A DNA stretch of 64,000 bases from Chiridota heheva (lineage: Eukaryota > Echinodermata > Holothuroidea > Apodida > Chiridotidae): assembly GCA_020152595.1 (NCBI GenBank), contig JAIGNY010002845.1, positions 533,501-597,500 on the forward strand, given 5' to 3'. The notes beneath the pieces are model-generated. The model worked only from the letters and a program-made list of their open reading frames with translations. It made no database searches and had not been told where the DNA came from. The stretch's first letter is position 1; each line of letters starts with the position of its first letter. Shown here piece by piece: positions 57,501 through 64,000 of the stretch. Position numbers and translations under genes: made by a program.

Positions 57501-58722
57501 TGTATCGTGCCTTTTAGGAATCTTTTGATCACGAATTACTTTAATTGTTTATTTACAAATTAGTTTGGTTAAAAAAAATATATTCCTTATTCTTCCCACA
57601 GTCCTCCAGTCTTAACAAACACATTCGTGTACACACCGGGGAACGTCCCTACAAATGCGTGTACTGTGGGAAGGCTTTCACAGCGTCTAGTATCTTACGT
57701 ACCCACATACGTCAGCACAGCGGGGAGAGACCATTCAAATGTAGGCATTGTGGGAAGGCTTTTGCCTCTCACGCGGCACATGATAGTCACGTGAGAAGAA
57801 CGCATAACAGGGACAAAGGTCACAACTGTACCATTTGTGGGAAGACATTCACACAGTCTTATGAACTGAAATTCCATATGGCGACTCATTCCGGTAAGAA
57901 TAATGGATCATACATATATGTATGTATTGTATTTCACTTTAATGCATAGGCCAGGGAAAGCACACGTAATTCATAATGACTTGTTTGCACTGTGTACCCG
58001 ATGAATTTGCCAGAATGGAAAGAGGATGAACACCCTGCTTTTTTCGAGAAAGTGTTCAGAGAGACAGGTACAGTCGGCTAAGCGTACGTGTAAGATGCTG
58101 GAGGTCCCAGGTTCGAGTCCAACGGCGATTTAATCGGCGATTTGCTACAGATATGCAAAACGATATACGTTGACATAAGCGCAGCGGTTGGTCTTCTGCA
58201 TCACACCTTCTCCCCCACCATGACCTTTGTGAAAAGTGGCCAATGGTTGGGTGGCGCTCACCCTCCTTCGGAGGGGACGTAAAGCCGTCGGTCCCGATGG
58301 TAGGAGTTGCACATCCTGCTTGGTTCTCTGAACACTTCTCTAAAAAAAGGTCTTCATCTACTTTCCATCCTGGCAAATTCGTCGGGTACACCCTGAAAAT
58401 AAATCATTGTGACTTACGCGTGCTCTCTATGGCATATGCCTAAAAGTGAAATACAATACAATACATAGGCACTACTAATTTTCTAATAATCATTATTCAT
58501 CCACCGAATGTTCTAAAATGTAATCGTTTACTAATAATCGCTTTTTCATGTATCTTTTAAACAGAGGCTGCTTTTTACCAGCAAGATCCGGTTTTCCAAG
58601 TGAATCCTCTTAGTGGTCACCCTATCCCAATTTCGTCACCAGAATCTGTAAGTCAATTTATGGCCAGCAAGCTTCTAAGTGCATCATCGGTCCAATCTCC
58701 GACTTCAAGTGAAGAGGAATAA
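36508..58722 (+). CDS. PRDM14: PRDM14, SET-domain plus six-zinc-finger transcription regulator, nine coding exons
   Basis: Nine exons (36508-36530, 42578-43092, 51143-51259, 52193-52353, 53307-53467, 54397-54511, 56106-56338, 57602-57893, 58565-58722) give a protein of about 591 residues; vertebrate PRDM14 is about 570. Order: Pro-rich N-terminus; a conserved FTVSDLNNVLYGY motif near residue 136; PR/SET domain about 225-345 with GNWMSLVNSAR and ELLVWYGD; six C2H2-type fingers about 370-535; an acidic Ser-rich tail. PRDM14 is a sequence-specific nuclear regulator. In mouse it acts in pluripotency and germ-cell specification through a CBFA2T/ETO co-repressor; in other animals it is tied to neuronal development. 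Its SET domain is not known as a strong methyltransferase. All junctions are GT-AG and phase-compatible except exon 5/6, where one base is lacking. Introns 2, 4 and 6 carry minisatellites. Only exon 1 is uncertain. Confidence 0.92.
38758..39173. mobile_element. hAT-like MITE 1, CAGTCCGG ends, 416 bp
   Basis: The left CAGTCCGGTAGCATGCCTAT and right (inverted) CAGTCCGGAAGCGTGCTTAT form long terminal repeats that continue into ATTAATA. TTAAAA flanks both sides (38752-38757, 39174-39179). The inside includes GCCGCCATTTTGTGA. There is no transposase. Confidence 0.82.
39872..40349. mobile_element. hAT-like MITE 2, same family, 478 bp
   Basis: The termini match the element at 38758 (CAGTCCGGTAGCATGCC; right end GGCACGCTTCCAGACTG). 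It is flanked by ATAGG on both sides (39867-39871, 40350-40354). Internal sequence is collinear with the first copy at about 80-85%, plus a ~60-bp extra stretch near 40040-40110. Confidence 0.82.
41530..41850. repeat. Imperfect ~135-bp tandem repeat
   Basis: GGAATTTTGA.AAAGTTTCA, AAATTTGTCTTA/AATTTGGTCTTAGG, GATCTTGTTCAT, GTCCAGCATTTTATTTTTC and CATTTCAAA recur two to three times, with a shortened middle copy. Confidence 0.7.
42578..43092 (+). CDS. PRDM14: PRDM14 exon 2, Pro-rich N-terminus and pre-SET motif
   Basis: The acceptor is GTTTACAG at 42577 and the donor is GTAAGC at 43093. The frame (codons from 42579) is open for the whole exon. It encodes a Pro/Phe-rich region (HFVNVPNFIPYADPF, FNPW-like aromatic clusters). 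Near its end lies FTVSDLNNVLYGYM, matching the FTEEDLHFVLYGV motif upstream of the SET domain in vertebrate PRDM14. The closing ALSGL also has a vertebrate counterpart. Codon and base composition are clearly richer in GC than the surrounding intron. Confidence 0.88.
44009..44482. repeat. ~98-bp direct repeats flanking a SINE
   Basis: The block CTTGAGCTTCATGACTTTTA, ACCGTTAGATTTTATGTTCA, CAAAGGAGCGCCTATATACA lies at 44009-44106. It recurs at 44385-44482 with a few mismatches. It is far longer than a normal SINE target duplication. Confidence 0.85.
44107..44384 (+). mobile_element. tRNA-derived SINE (plus orientation)
   Basis: The head has TGTGGTGTAGCGGTTATCAT (A box) and a decayed B box (GGCTTCAAGTCTGG). 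The body is shared with 22416-22689 (GGTAGACACGCCAGTG, AGGCCGTGGACATTGACTTG, GACGACCCCGTCATTGTAAT). The tail is TCGTCGTCGTCG. The B-box change means the internal promoter of this copy is probably dead. Open frames over it on both strands are incidental. Confidence 0.85.
46005..46176. mobile_element. MITE relative next to the array (left end and body)
   Basis: It contains GCGGGATTTGCCTTTCGAAA, GTCAAAAGTG, GCTAAGAT.CAAAAAATCACCAT and GTGCCCC, collinear with the intact MITE at 23361-23538. Its right end would be CAAATCCCG..GTG, exactly where the minisatellite begins. A ~45-bp stretch here (CGTCAATGTTACATGCGACA, AGAAAACTGGG) recurs after the array at 49757-49801. Confidence 0.75.
46177..49773. 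repeat. 17/18-bp minisatellite, ~205 copies, in PRDM14 intron 2
   Basis: The unit CAAATCCCGTCTATGTGC is 18 bp, or 17 bp when one C of CCC is missing. The two lengths are interspersed, so every reading frame keeps shifting. Rare truncated units and junction scars lie near 47100-47165, 47450-47480, 47608-47635, 48018-48028 and 49084-49140. No stop codon exists in any plus-strand phase of the unit, which produces open frames of up to ~1,000 codons that are not genes. The unit is almost identical to the end of the MITE at 23.4 kb. Confidence 0.98.
50040..50400. repeat. Degenerate low-complexity run (reverse of the 25.3-25.9 kb type)
   Basis: Many GGGAAATTT/GGGCAATTTT/TTTTCGGGG words in loose periodicity. 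It is the opposite-strand counterpart of the AATTTCCCGAAAATT run near 25.7 kb. Confidence 0.6.
50436..50860. repeat. Two diverged direct copies, ~165 bp each
   Basis: TGGTACCCAAGTATTATATTG, TGGGTATCCGGCCGACAGG and CGCCTCGTACACGGCCATGG at 50450-50600 recur at 50700-50850 as GGTGCTCAAGTATCATATTG, TGGGTATCTGGCCGACAGGG and CGCCTTGTACGGCCATG. The period is about 250 bp. Confidence 0.7.
51143..51259 (+). CDS. PRDM14: PRDM14 exon 3, linker before the SET domain
   Basis: The acceptor is TACGTTCACAG and the donor GTAAGA at 51260. The incoming phase needs two bases (GT), which with the last G of exon 2 makes Gly. Then 38 codons run open, VTKPPSSIPSASRADK to HASDLPD, with one base left over. The sequence is low-complexity Ser/Asp-rich linker, but the end (LPDG, then L in exon 4) aligns with LPEGL just before the vertebrate SET domain. 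Recognition depends mostly on splice phase and position. Confidence 0.8.
51260..52192 (+). other. PRDM14 intron 3
   Basis: About 0.93 kb. It has a G-rich tract near 51395-51420 and otherwise AT-rich sequence. No repeat array or gene is seen. Confidence 0.75.
52193..52353 (+). CDS. PRDM14: PRDM14 exon 4, N-terminal half of the PR/SET domain
   Basis: The acceptor is TTTTTGGTACAG and the donor GTGAGT at 52354. It encodes 53 codons after the split Gly. They include VHYSVFCKLTVIPKGKRFGP and YKGRIVHPSEIKANDN, and the exon ends FMWE. These are the first strands of the PR/SET fold and match vertebrate PRDM14 (RFGPFQGKVV...SEVK...VMWE) closely. The exon ends in phase 0, as at the equivalent MWE/IFE boundary. 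Confidence 0.93.
52555..53100. repeat. Minisatellite with two unit sizes (26 bp, then 22 bp) in PRDM14 intron 4
   Basis: 52560-52915 holds about 14 units built on GAAGTTCCGACGACGTGCAT plus ATTGCC or GTTGCA. After a break (52916-52935) the array continues with about seven shorter units (GAAGTTCCGATGACGTGTTG, then CC) that lack the GCAT segment. The array is CpG-rich. Open frames on both strands (up to 210 codons) come from the repeat. Confidence 0.95.
53307..53467 (+). CDS. PRDM14: PRDM14 exon 5, C-terminal part of the PR/SET domain
   Basis: The acceptor is GTTTTGACAG. It encodes IFEKGKLAYFIDGRHG, CGNWMSLVNSARFAQEQNL and YYEACKDIL, the conserved core of the PRDM14 SET domain (GNWM..VN.AR motif). 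The only usable donor is GTAGGC at 53468, which leaves GG (phase 2). A stronger-looking GTAAGG at 53453 would delete conserved CKDIL and does not restore frame. Phase 2 does not fit the next exon as sequenced. Confidence 0.93.
53468..54396 (+). other. PRDM14 intron 5, possibly with a truncated retroelement
   Basis: At 53658-53682 a (TTCA)n/TTTA run looks like the tail of a minus-oriented non-LTR element. 53683-54330 behind it is AT-rich with no intact frame. I cannot identify the family. There is no array in this intron. Confidence 0.4.
54397..54511 (+). CDS. PRDM14: PRDM14 exon 6, end of the SET domain (frame mismatch at its acceptor)
   Basis: The acceptor is TTGTTCTATAG. The conserved frame reads GTELLVWYGDSYLQFMGIPV, the invariant ending of PR/SET domains, then a linker to GTAAGT at 54512 with one base left over. 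As sequenced this frame starts in phase 0, whereas exon 5 ends in phase 2. A canonical join therefore gives a stop within six codons. One more G in the GGG run at 54396-54398 would repair the phase and give the vertebrate spacing between CKDI and ELLVWYG. Either a base is missing here or splicing is non-canonical. Confidence 0.9.
54772..55870. repeat. 17-bp GC-rich minisatellite, ~64 copies, in PRDM14 intron 6
   Basis: The unit is GGGGCTGCTTACATGTC or its GGC variants. The left third (to ~55250) is diverged (TCCGGCTGCTTACATGGCA). The right part is homogeneous, including five consecutive units with ACGTC in place of ATGTC (55686-55757). Three plus-strand frames are open for about 200 codons because the unit lacks stops. 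These are not genes. Confidence 0.97.
56106..56338 (+). CDS. PRDM14: PRDM14 exon 7, zinc fingers 1-3 (third one split)
   Basis: The acceptor is CATCTTTTTTTACAG and the donor GTAATT at 56339. It encodes finger 1 (FQCDRCGKVFAYKEYRDKHL, closed by Cys rather than His in KYTRC, as in PRDM14), finger 2 (FPCHLCSRSFEKRDRLRIH) and the first half of finger 3 (HKCNVCGKSFSQ). The intervening CVDQGDRKFPC and HQKHRPHKC are family hallmarks. It ends in phase 0. Confidence 0.96.
56512..56950. mobile_element. Foldback element with CCCTTACAAAAA ends, PRDM14 intron 7
   Basis: The left CCCTTACAAAAAGTCCA and right TTTTTGTAAGG are inverted. The interior is a set of degenerate ~100-bp repeats of AAAGCCAGATATAACCTTGA, TTAAAGTCAATT and AAGTTTGATCTGG words. 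It is the same terminal motif as the element at 3558-3978, again with internal tandem growth. Confidence 0.55.
56951..57601 (+). other. Rest of PRDM14 intron 7 with an unexplained 139-codon open frame
   Basis: A frame from 56970 to 57389 is open in AT-rich DNA. Its early part spans a 2x37-bp tandem repeat (AAATGGCCACAGAGATACAT). The later part (WYQIPFGFYPIFACHDEK, HLLLIMRVGYNLRSF) has no motif I know. It has no link by splicing to PRDM14. It could be a relic of a mobile-element gene or chance. Confidence 0.3.
57602..57893 (+). CDS. PRDM14: PRDM14 exon 8, zinc fingers 3 (end) to 6
   Basis: The acceptor is TTATTCTTCCCACAG and the donor GTAAGA at 57894. It completes finger 3 (SSSLNKHIRVHTGERPYKC), then finger 4 (TASSILRTHIRQHSGERPFKC), finger 5 (ASHAAHDSHVRRTH) and finger 6 (HNCTICGKTFTQSYELKFH). 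Linkers 3-4 and 4-5 are canonical TGERP/SGERP. The DNA-contact positions of fingers 3-5 appear nearly identical to vertebrate PRDM14, suggesting a conserved binding motif. Confidence 0.97.
58063..58467 (+). mobile_element. tRNA-derived SINE, second family, PRDM14 intron 8
   Basis: The head has CAGTCGGCTAAGCGTACGTG and a perfect B box GGTTCGAGTCC. The body is GC-rich (GGGTGGCGCTCACCCTCCTT, GGACGTAAAGCCGTCGGTCC). The 3' end is an (AATAC)n tail at ~58446-58467. Length is about 400 bp. The intact B box suggests it is relatively young. No sequence similarity to the SINE at 44.1 kb is seen beyond the tRNA-like head. Confidence 0.72.
58565..58722 (+). CDS. PRDM14: PRDM14 exon 9, C-terminal tail and stop
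   Basis: The acceptor is ATCTTTTAAACAG and the stop is TAA at 58720-58722. After a split Glu codon, 51 residues follow the last finger (start AAFYQQDPVFQVNPLSGHPI, end SPTSSEEE). Vertebrate PRDM14 ends only a few residues after finger 6, so this Pro/Ser-rich tail is extra. Phase is correct and the frame is open, but there is no homologue I recognise, so this exon is less certain than the finger exons. I see no convincing poly(A) signal close behind it. Confidence 0.75.
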
Positions 58723-60721
58723 TTTAACCATTGACCAATCCCTGAAGGTTTCGGGTATATATCCTATACTGAGAACTGCTACGTCTTCCATCAGTTCATG
58801 AGAGGCTGACAAGCGGCGTTTGTAACCAAATCATGTAGACTGCCAGTTGTGACACCACGAGGATCCTCCCGCAACAATGCATTGCCTTCATATATATTCA
58901 GGAAGTTGTTACAGATATTGCAACCATTTGAACGTTAGGGTTATATGGGCGGGAGAAAGTATATTTCCCGAGGAGGAAGGCGAGGAAGGGGGAGGGGGGG
59001 GGGGGGAGCACTTCTATATGTGAAATATATGTATATATACAAAACAAAAATCATTCTTGTAGTGCAGGTCCCCCAAAAATGAGGTTGTACTGGGTCAATT
59101 TTGTACTGCTGGTCCATTTTTACAATATTTTTGTTGAATATTCACACTGCAGCTTTCAAAATTGACTTCTTTGATACTACGGGTATCAAAATTGTATAAT
59201 TTCATACTGCATTTACCAAAAAACCTGTCGTACTGCGGTTATGTTTTTCGGTTGGTGGGCTGCACACCACTACCACTATTAGTATGAAGTTACCCCCCCC
59301 CTCCCCCCTCCCATGGTATATTTAGGGTCATTCTGGCTTAATAATTATTTTATAACAATTTAAAAACTCGACATGTGTCACTGTCAGCTCTTGTTTGCCA
59401 ACATTTAAGAACGATATGTTAATCCATAAACTATTTGTAATTATTCTGTTTATAGACGCATGTGATACAACTTTCACATACCATAGAAACTTATGTCAAA
59501 ATTAGTTGGAAGATTATACAGAATGAACTCTATTTTCGAATGTCTTTGCCTCTAAAGAAATACTGTTCCAAAGATGATATGCCCATGTTAATACTAATTA
59601 ATATTTGTATATGTACGAAACGTGTACATGTTGTAAATTCTGAAATATGCGGTGATATTAAATTGGAGTTTTTGTGTGCTTTTTCATCTGGTCTACGGGG
59701 ACATGCTTCTTTAAGAATGGGAAAGCAGCGAACAGGATAGCCAATTAACCTGTCTTAAGTTAGATGATTGACAACTTTTTCAACCAATCACCGCATGAAT
59801 TTGCAACAAAATCTGCGTAAGTGGAGCAAACATCATACGCGGTACTGGTACAGTACAACTAGCTACCTTACCGGTGCGCGCTCGTATTTAATGCAATTTA
59901 CTGTACAAAACAAATTTTTTGAACTCACAGACTGAGTGACGGATAGATGGTGAACAAACATTGCGCTTACGAGCCCGATGCGAGCTTTGTAAATCAGAAA
60001 TGTTGTTGCCCAAAACACTTAGCAAACTGAATTTTGATCATCCCTTTTGCTAAAAACTGAAAGATCTGAAGAAGTACCATAAATGGACCACAGCTTGCGG
60101 CAGGTCTTGCGAACATCTAACTCCCAATGCATTGGTAATGCACGATTGCGGATTTAAGGTTCATCACAAGAAATATCAGACATTTTAAAGATTTTGGTAT
60201 ACCGCTTCCTATTTCACCTCTCCTTGCTCATCTCTCATTGACTTAGTGTGTAAGAGAAAATTGCGATTGAAAAATCGTTATATTGAAGTATCCGTATCCA
60301 GCAGTCCAGATTATTGAAGTGGTCACCAGGTCGCAATTATTTAAATTATAATTTGAGACCAAAATAGGGGTTTTCTACACCGCTCAACTTTCCCACGTCA
60401 TTTTACGAGCAAACTAAAAAAAAACCTGTGATCAACTGCCTGTTAAATTTTAACTTTTTTGACCGCGAGTAATCGATGTATTTTGACCTTTTCTTTTCCT
60501 CAGAAAATAATATTGTATACGAATTATTGAAGTGGATTACGATACATCAATATATGAGTCCTCATATAGTGCGAACAAAGGGTAACAAGCTTCTTACTTG
60601 TTAGTCTCACAAGAAATTTCATAGCAAAGGCTTTACCATCCCCGCCACTCTCCATTCCCCATGCACAAAATTCTACATTGCCAATGTTTAATCTTACTCA
60701 AAACCACAGTCCTGGTTCGAG
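58723..60721. other. 3' flank of PRDM14, no further gene seen
   Basis: It presumably includes the PRDM14 3'UTR, whose end I cannot fix. G-runs at 58980-59010 and C-runs at 59291-59310 flank ~270 bp. 59060-59245 has loose GTACTG(C/G) repeats. The open frame 59462-59740 shows no known domain. Confidence 0.5.
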
Positions 60722-60766
60722 CTAGTCAGATAAACATCTGACCGTAGTAAATGCTATAGCCATTAG

Positions 60767-61610
60767 AGAGCTTTAGATTTCACGACGCGGAGTAGTACGA
60801 CGGGGAAGTTAGCCAGCTGTGTACGTCGTCGTATGACTTCCCAGTCCTGTTTTTTATATGCTTTAGATTTTCACAACGGTGAAAATAAGAGTCATGTGTC
60901 CAGTCGTGTGATTACACTCGGTTGCTAAGAAGCCTAGCGATGTTCTGTCGTAGCTAGATAGCAGACGACGCTGCATAATGGGTGGCGAATCTTCATCGAG
61001 TTCGCGAGGCACTTGTCTTTGGTTATTTAACAGACTTATTAGATAATGATGAATTCATGTCGCTGTATGATTCAAACAAACCGTCAAAGCCTGAATTGCA
61101 ATATTACGAATACCAGCCGTTTGATTTGGACAGTTATAACAATGATAAGTGCAACGCTTACTTCAGGCTAGTAAAGCAACTTTAACGTTAGCCCAACGTG
61201 AGGCCTACGATACGTGTCAATGGGTTGTAACTTCAAGTTTAACTACCGAACAGCAGTCGGAATTGAATAATGTATTCACACTGGCCGTACAGTTTAAACA
61301 TTCAGAATAAAACGAATATTTCCTAGCTATTTATGAATAATTGAAACTATTGAACGTCAAAATGCAAAAAACTTAATAAAATGAATAGCGTTACTATCTT
61401 GCATGTCTTTGCTTAGGAATTCAATTACATGACAACATATGACGTCACACGCTATTTTTAAGTTGCCGTTATCAGCACAACGTGAAATACCCGGACACCC
61501 GGTGTAGATTTTCAGGATAACGTTGAAGCTGAAGTAGTTGCATGCGCAGAACCCCGAACGTGACGTCATTTCGTTGTAGCGAAGTCCGCGTCGTGAAACC
61601 TAAAGCTCCC
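60767..61610 (+). mobile_element. Decayed PIF/Harbinger transposon, ~845 bp, inserted at TTA
   Basis: The ends GAGAGCTTTAGATTTCACGA (left) and GGGAGCTTTAGGTTTCACGA (right, inverted) continue into CGCGG. The target sequence is known empty at 12.0 kb (CCATTACATGACTG). Here CCATTA precedes and TTACATGACTG follows, consistent with a TTA duplication, with six extra bases TAATAA on the right. Codons about 60982-61185 resemble the N-terminus of Harbinger/HARBI1-like transposases (DDEF..LYD....NP....Y.PFDLD...DDEC...FRF pattern, here NDEFMSLYDSNKP and YQPFDLDSYNNDKCNAYFR). The catalytic part is absent. Confidence 0.8.
60982..61185 (+). pseudogene. Harbinger-type transposase N-terminal remnant
   Basis: The frame is open for 67 codons and ends at TAA after FRLVKQL. 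The start is unclear: an in-frame GTG lies at 60982, whereas the ATG at 60978 is in another frame. The pattern acidic-NDEFMSLYD, YEYQPFDLD, CNAYFR is the usual lead-in before the DDE nuclease of PIF/Harbinger transposases. The nuclease region is missing because the element was internally deleted, so it cannot be active by itself. Confidence 0.6.
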
Positions 61611-61674
61611 TAATAATTACATGACTGCGAATACCCGGTCAGACCTCCTATGCATATGACCAGAAATTGACGTC

Positions 61675-61703
61675 ATTCGGCCTATATTTCATATAGGCCG
61701 AAT
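61675..61703. other. Perfect 13-bp hairpin
   Basis: The arms ATTCGGCCTATAT and ATATAGGCCGAAT have a TTC loop. It lies just beyond the split repeat. The function is unknown. Confidence 0.9.
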
Positions 61704-63660
61704 GCCGAGTCGAAATATGGATTCTAATCATTTACCTACAGTATTACAAAATCGTGATACTTTCTTAGGTCACCCACCCATCTTGGTTCCAGGTGAGGGC
61801 AGTAGAGAGTCAAGCATTTCAAAAATAGAACATACCAAAGAAATGTGTAAATTGAATATTCTAGAGAAATTGTTGATTTAAATTTGTTGTACACCAGATT
61901 TAATTCTGTTACTTTTTGTGCACTTTTAGTTCAATAAACCAATAATTGTATAAGTCATTGATATAACAAACTTGATTTTGACGTCATCCATGGACCAAAT
62001 GCGAAAAGAAATTGACAAACTATGCACATCGTGCAAATACTTTTCGCGATAACGGTACGGTACAGTGCGATGCCATGTGTGTATTACTCATTGTTTTACG
62101 TCAGAACTTTAAGAGATTGAAAGATTAAAGCTTTTTAAAGGAATTACTGCCTAATCTGATCGAAGTCGTTATGCATTACGCCTAAGCCCTAGCCTAGTTT
62201 GTAAAGGTCGGCCAACAGCATAGACCTATTTAGCGAATAACCTTAGCGATGGGCCGGCCCTAGCCACCTGTACACCCCCGGTTCCGTAGTAATTGTAGTC
62301 TGCCTGTTTTTATTTCATAAAAGCTAGGCGTACGCAGTCATTGGACATCTGTGATCCTAGAGATTTACAACTAGACCTAGTTATTAAAGCCTAGTTTAGG
62401 CTCGGGATCATCGGGTAGTATGAAAAAGGTTCAAGAATTCAAGTTGCCAACTTAACCTATTCAGATCTAGACATTAGGCCTACAAAGAGGCTACATTCTT
62501 GTTAGTTATTGATTCCAATCATTTACAATTGTTTGGCCATAAGTCCTTTTCACTTTGACCCGTTTCTCTGTATGCTGACATTGTAAGATTGCTGTTGTTT
62601 ACTGGTCTGCGGCCTCGCGAACGCCACCAGTATGCCAAAAAGTGTATTGTGGAACATGACTAATAGCTACATTCTTCCAAGACTACATGCAAGTTAGAAC
62701 TTCACTAACATTAACAAGAATTTAGACTATAATTTGCTTCAAATTAGCTGCCCAAACCTACTTAATTCGCCTGGTGATTTGTTGTGTATACTGCTTGAAG
62801 TTAAACAAAACTTGGCCAAGAATTCATGGATACTGGAAATGAAATAACCTATATTTGGATATTTGTGAAGGGAACATTATTTATACCAGACATAAGGCGA
62901 AGGCAAATAACTCACACACTAGCTCTATGACACATGCACTCATTGTTACAGTTGTGTTCATTTAATCAGGAAAAGCTATTAACTCTTATCAGATTATGTG
63001 GCTCAACCCAATGAATTGGTAGTTTGAAGTACCCATCTCAAACCTATTAGCTTTGTGGTGTTAAAGGGAACACATTAGACAGTTAAATAATTCAATTGTG
63101 TGTAGGGTAAAGAAAGAATAATTTGTAAATAGTACAGGAAATATATATTAATTAACTTAAATAATTGGTACAGGTTACATGAAATGTGTGAATTCAGGTT
63201 TTTAAAAAGAGATCAACACATATTATTCTGCCATTAACTTCTTAAAAGCATTCCTATAAATGTTCATGTACATTTATAATAGAGGAATTGGGACTTTATT
63301 GTGTAGGTAACAAATTTACAAGCTTTGATATCACAATTTTGATTTTCTGCAATGATCACCATGAATTTACCTATAACAACTGGTATTCAAGTTTACAAAC
63401 ATTCCTGACAGTTTCCTTATGAGACATCGTCTGTGGATAAACGTACTGCCATAAGTCCTCCACTGTACTTATCACTACAGCTTTAACTAAAATCAGCAAA
63501 CTTTGTGAAGTGATATTGATGTAGGTATAGATATACCACAGTATGTTATTATTTCACAATATGAGTTTTTAAGAAAGAAACAGAAATCAACAAAATCTAA
63601 GCTTTTTCCTATGCAATCTAACAACTATCGATCCCCATGGTTGTAAAGTGTGGCCTATAT
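61704..63660. other. AT-rich DNA without a recognisable gene
   Basis: No open frame of interest, no array and no clear transposon ends are seen. Confidence 0.55.
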
Positions 63661-63945
63661 TCAACTGAGTTGAGCCTGGGAAAAGACCGATTTTTCATGT
63701 CTGTTTACTGCAAATAAAAGCCTGGTCTGCTGGTTTTCATGTTGAATTTTCACTTGGGGTTTGTGTCTCTTTTTGTTTCGGCAGACAAAATTGTATGTAT
63801 AAAACTGAGTTAAGCCTAGTAAAAGACTGATTTTCTATGTCTGTTTACTGCAAATAAAAGCCTTGTCTGCTGGTTTTCATGTTGAATTTTCACTTGGGGT
63901 TTGTGTCTTTTTTTGGTTAGGCAGACAAAATTGTATGAATGAAAA
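63661..63945. repeat. Tandem duplication, two 140-bp copies
   Basis: AACTGAGTTGAGCCTGGG, TCTGTTTACTGCAAATAAAA, GTCTGCTGGTTTTCATGTTG and GCAGACAAAATTGTATG recur exactly 140 bp apart (63663 and 63803) at about 93% identity. Confidence 0.92.
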
Positions 63946-64000
63946 GGGTACACTAAAATTACCATGTCATATTCTCATAACCTGATAATAGTACAGTCCA

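Larger units (their letters stand above)
60722..61660. repeat. Copy of the 12.0 kb repeat, split by the Harbinger insertion
   Basis: The left part 60722-60766 and right part 61617-61660 together match 11974-12064 (CTAGTCAGATAAACATCTGA; ACATGACTGCGAATACCCGG). Confidence 0.8.

Noticed and set aside
57695-57889. 64-codon minus-strand frame over exon 8
   Set aside because: Shadow of the PRDM14 zinc fingers.
58063-58140. A genuine tRNA gene (good B box)
   Set aside because: No cloverleaf closes, the A box is off-consensus, and the sequence continues into a SINE body with an (AATAC)n tail.

Overview
This is animal nuclear DNA, AT-rich and full of repeats. Two conserved genes can be recognised, both split by introns with GT-AG borders and correct phase. 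The 5' end of SRRT/ARS2 lies on the minus strand at the left. A complete PRDM14 gene lies on the plus strand at 36.5-58.7 kb. The PRDM14 architecture and the repeat style fit a marine invertebrate deuterostome, probably an echinoderm, but nothing here fixes the species.

Layout. 1-5.3 kb: first coding exons of SRRT, with introns full of inverted-repeat (foldback) elements. 5.3-8.8 kb: a minisatellite of about 93 units of 37 bp. 8.8-16.4 kb: unique AT-rich DNA with small transposon remnants and two promoter-like GC islets that could hold the SRRT 5'UTR. 16.4-23.4 kb: two direct copies of a 2.8-3.1 kb segment. The second copy carries a tRNA-derived SINE that is absent from the first. 23.6-24.2 kb: a degraded, coding-looking island of unknown origin. 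24.7-33.7 kb: an (AT)n tract, low-complexity DNA, MITEs and hairpins. 33.8-35.6 kb: a 17-bp minisatellite about 0.9 kb before PRDM14 exon 1. 36.5-58.7 kb: PRDM14, nine coding exons. Introns 2, 4 and 6 each hold a GC-richer minisatellite, and other introns hold hAT-like elements and SINEs. 58.7-64 kb: 3' flank with a decayed Harbinger element whose empty site is preserved at 12.0 kb.

SRRT and PRDM14 are divergently arranged, about 31 kb apart between start codons. SRRT is a nuclear cap-complex RNA-processing factor. PRDM14 is a SET/zinc-finger transcription regulator. No shared pathway is implied. Each gene reads correctly except for one single-base frame break, in SRRT coding exon 1 and at the PRDM14 exon 5/6 junction. 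Residual 1-nt deletion errors in the assembly are the simplest explanation.

The very long open frames in the arrays (up to about 1,000 codons) are stop-free repeats, not genes. The best new observation is that the 3.6 kb array in PRDM14 intron 2 appears to be a MITE's terminal inverted repeat, tandemly amplified about 200 times. I found no new defence-like or enzymatic gene system.
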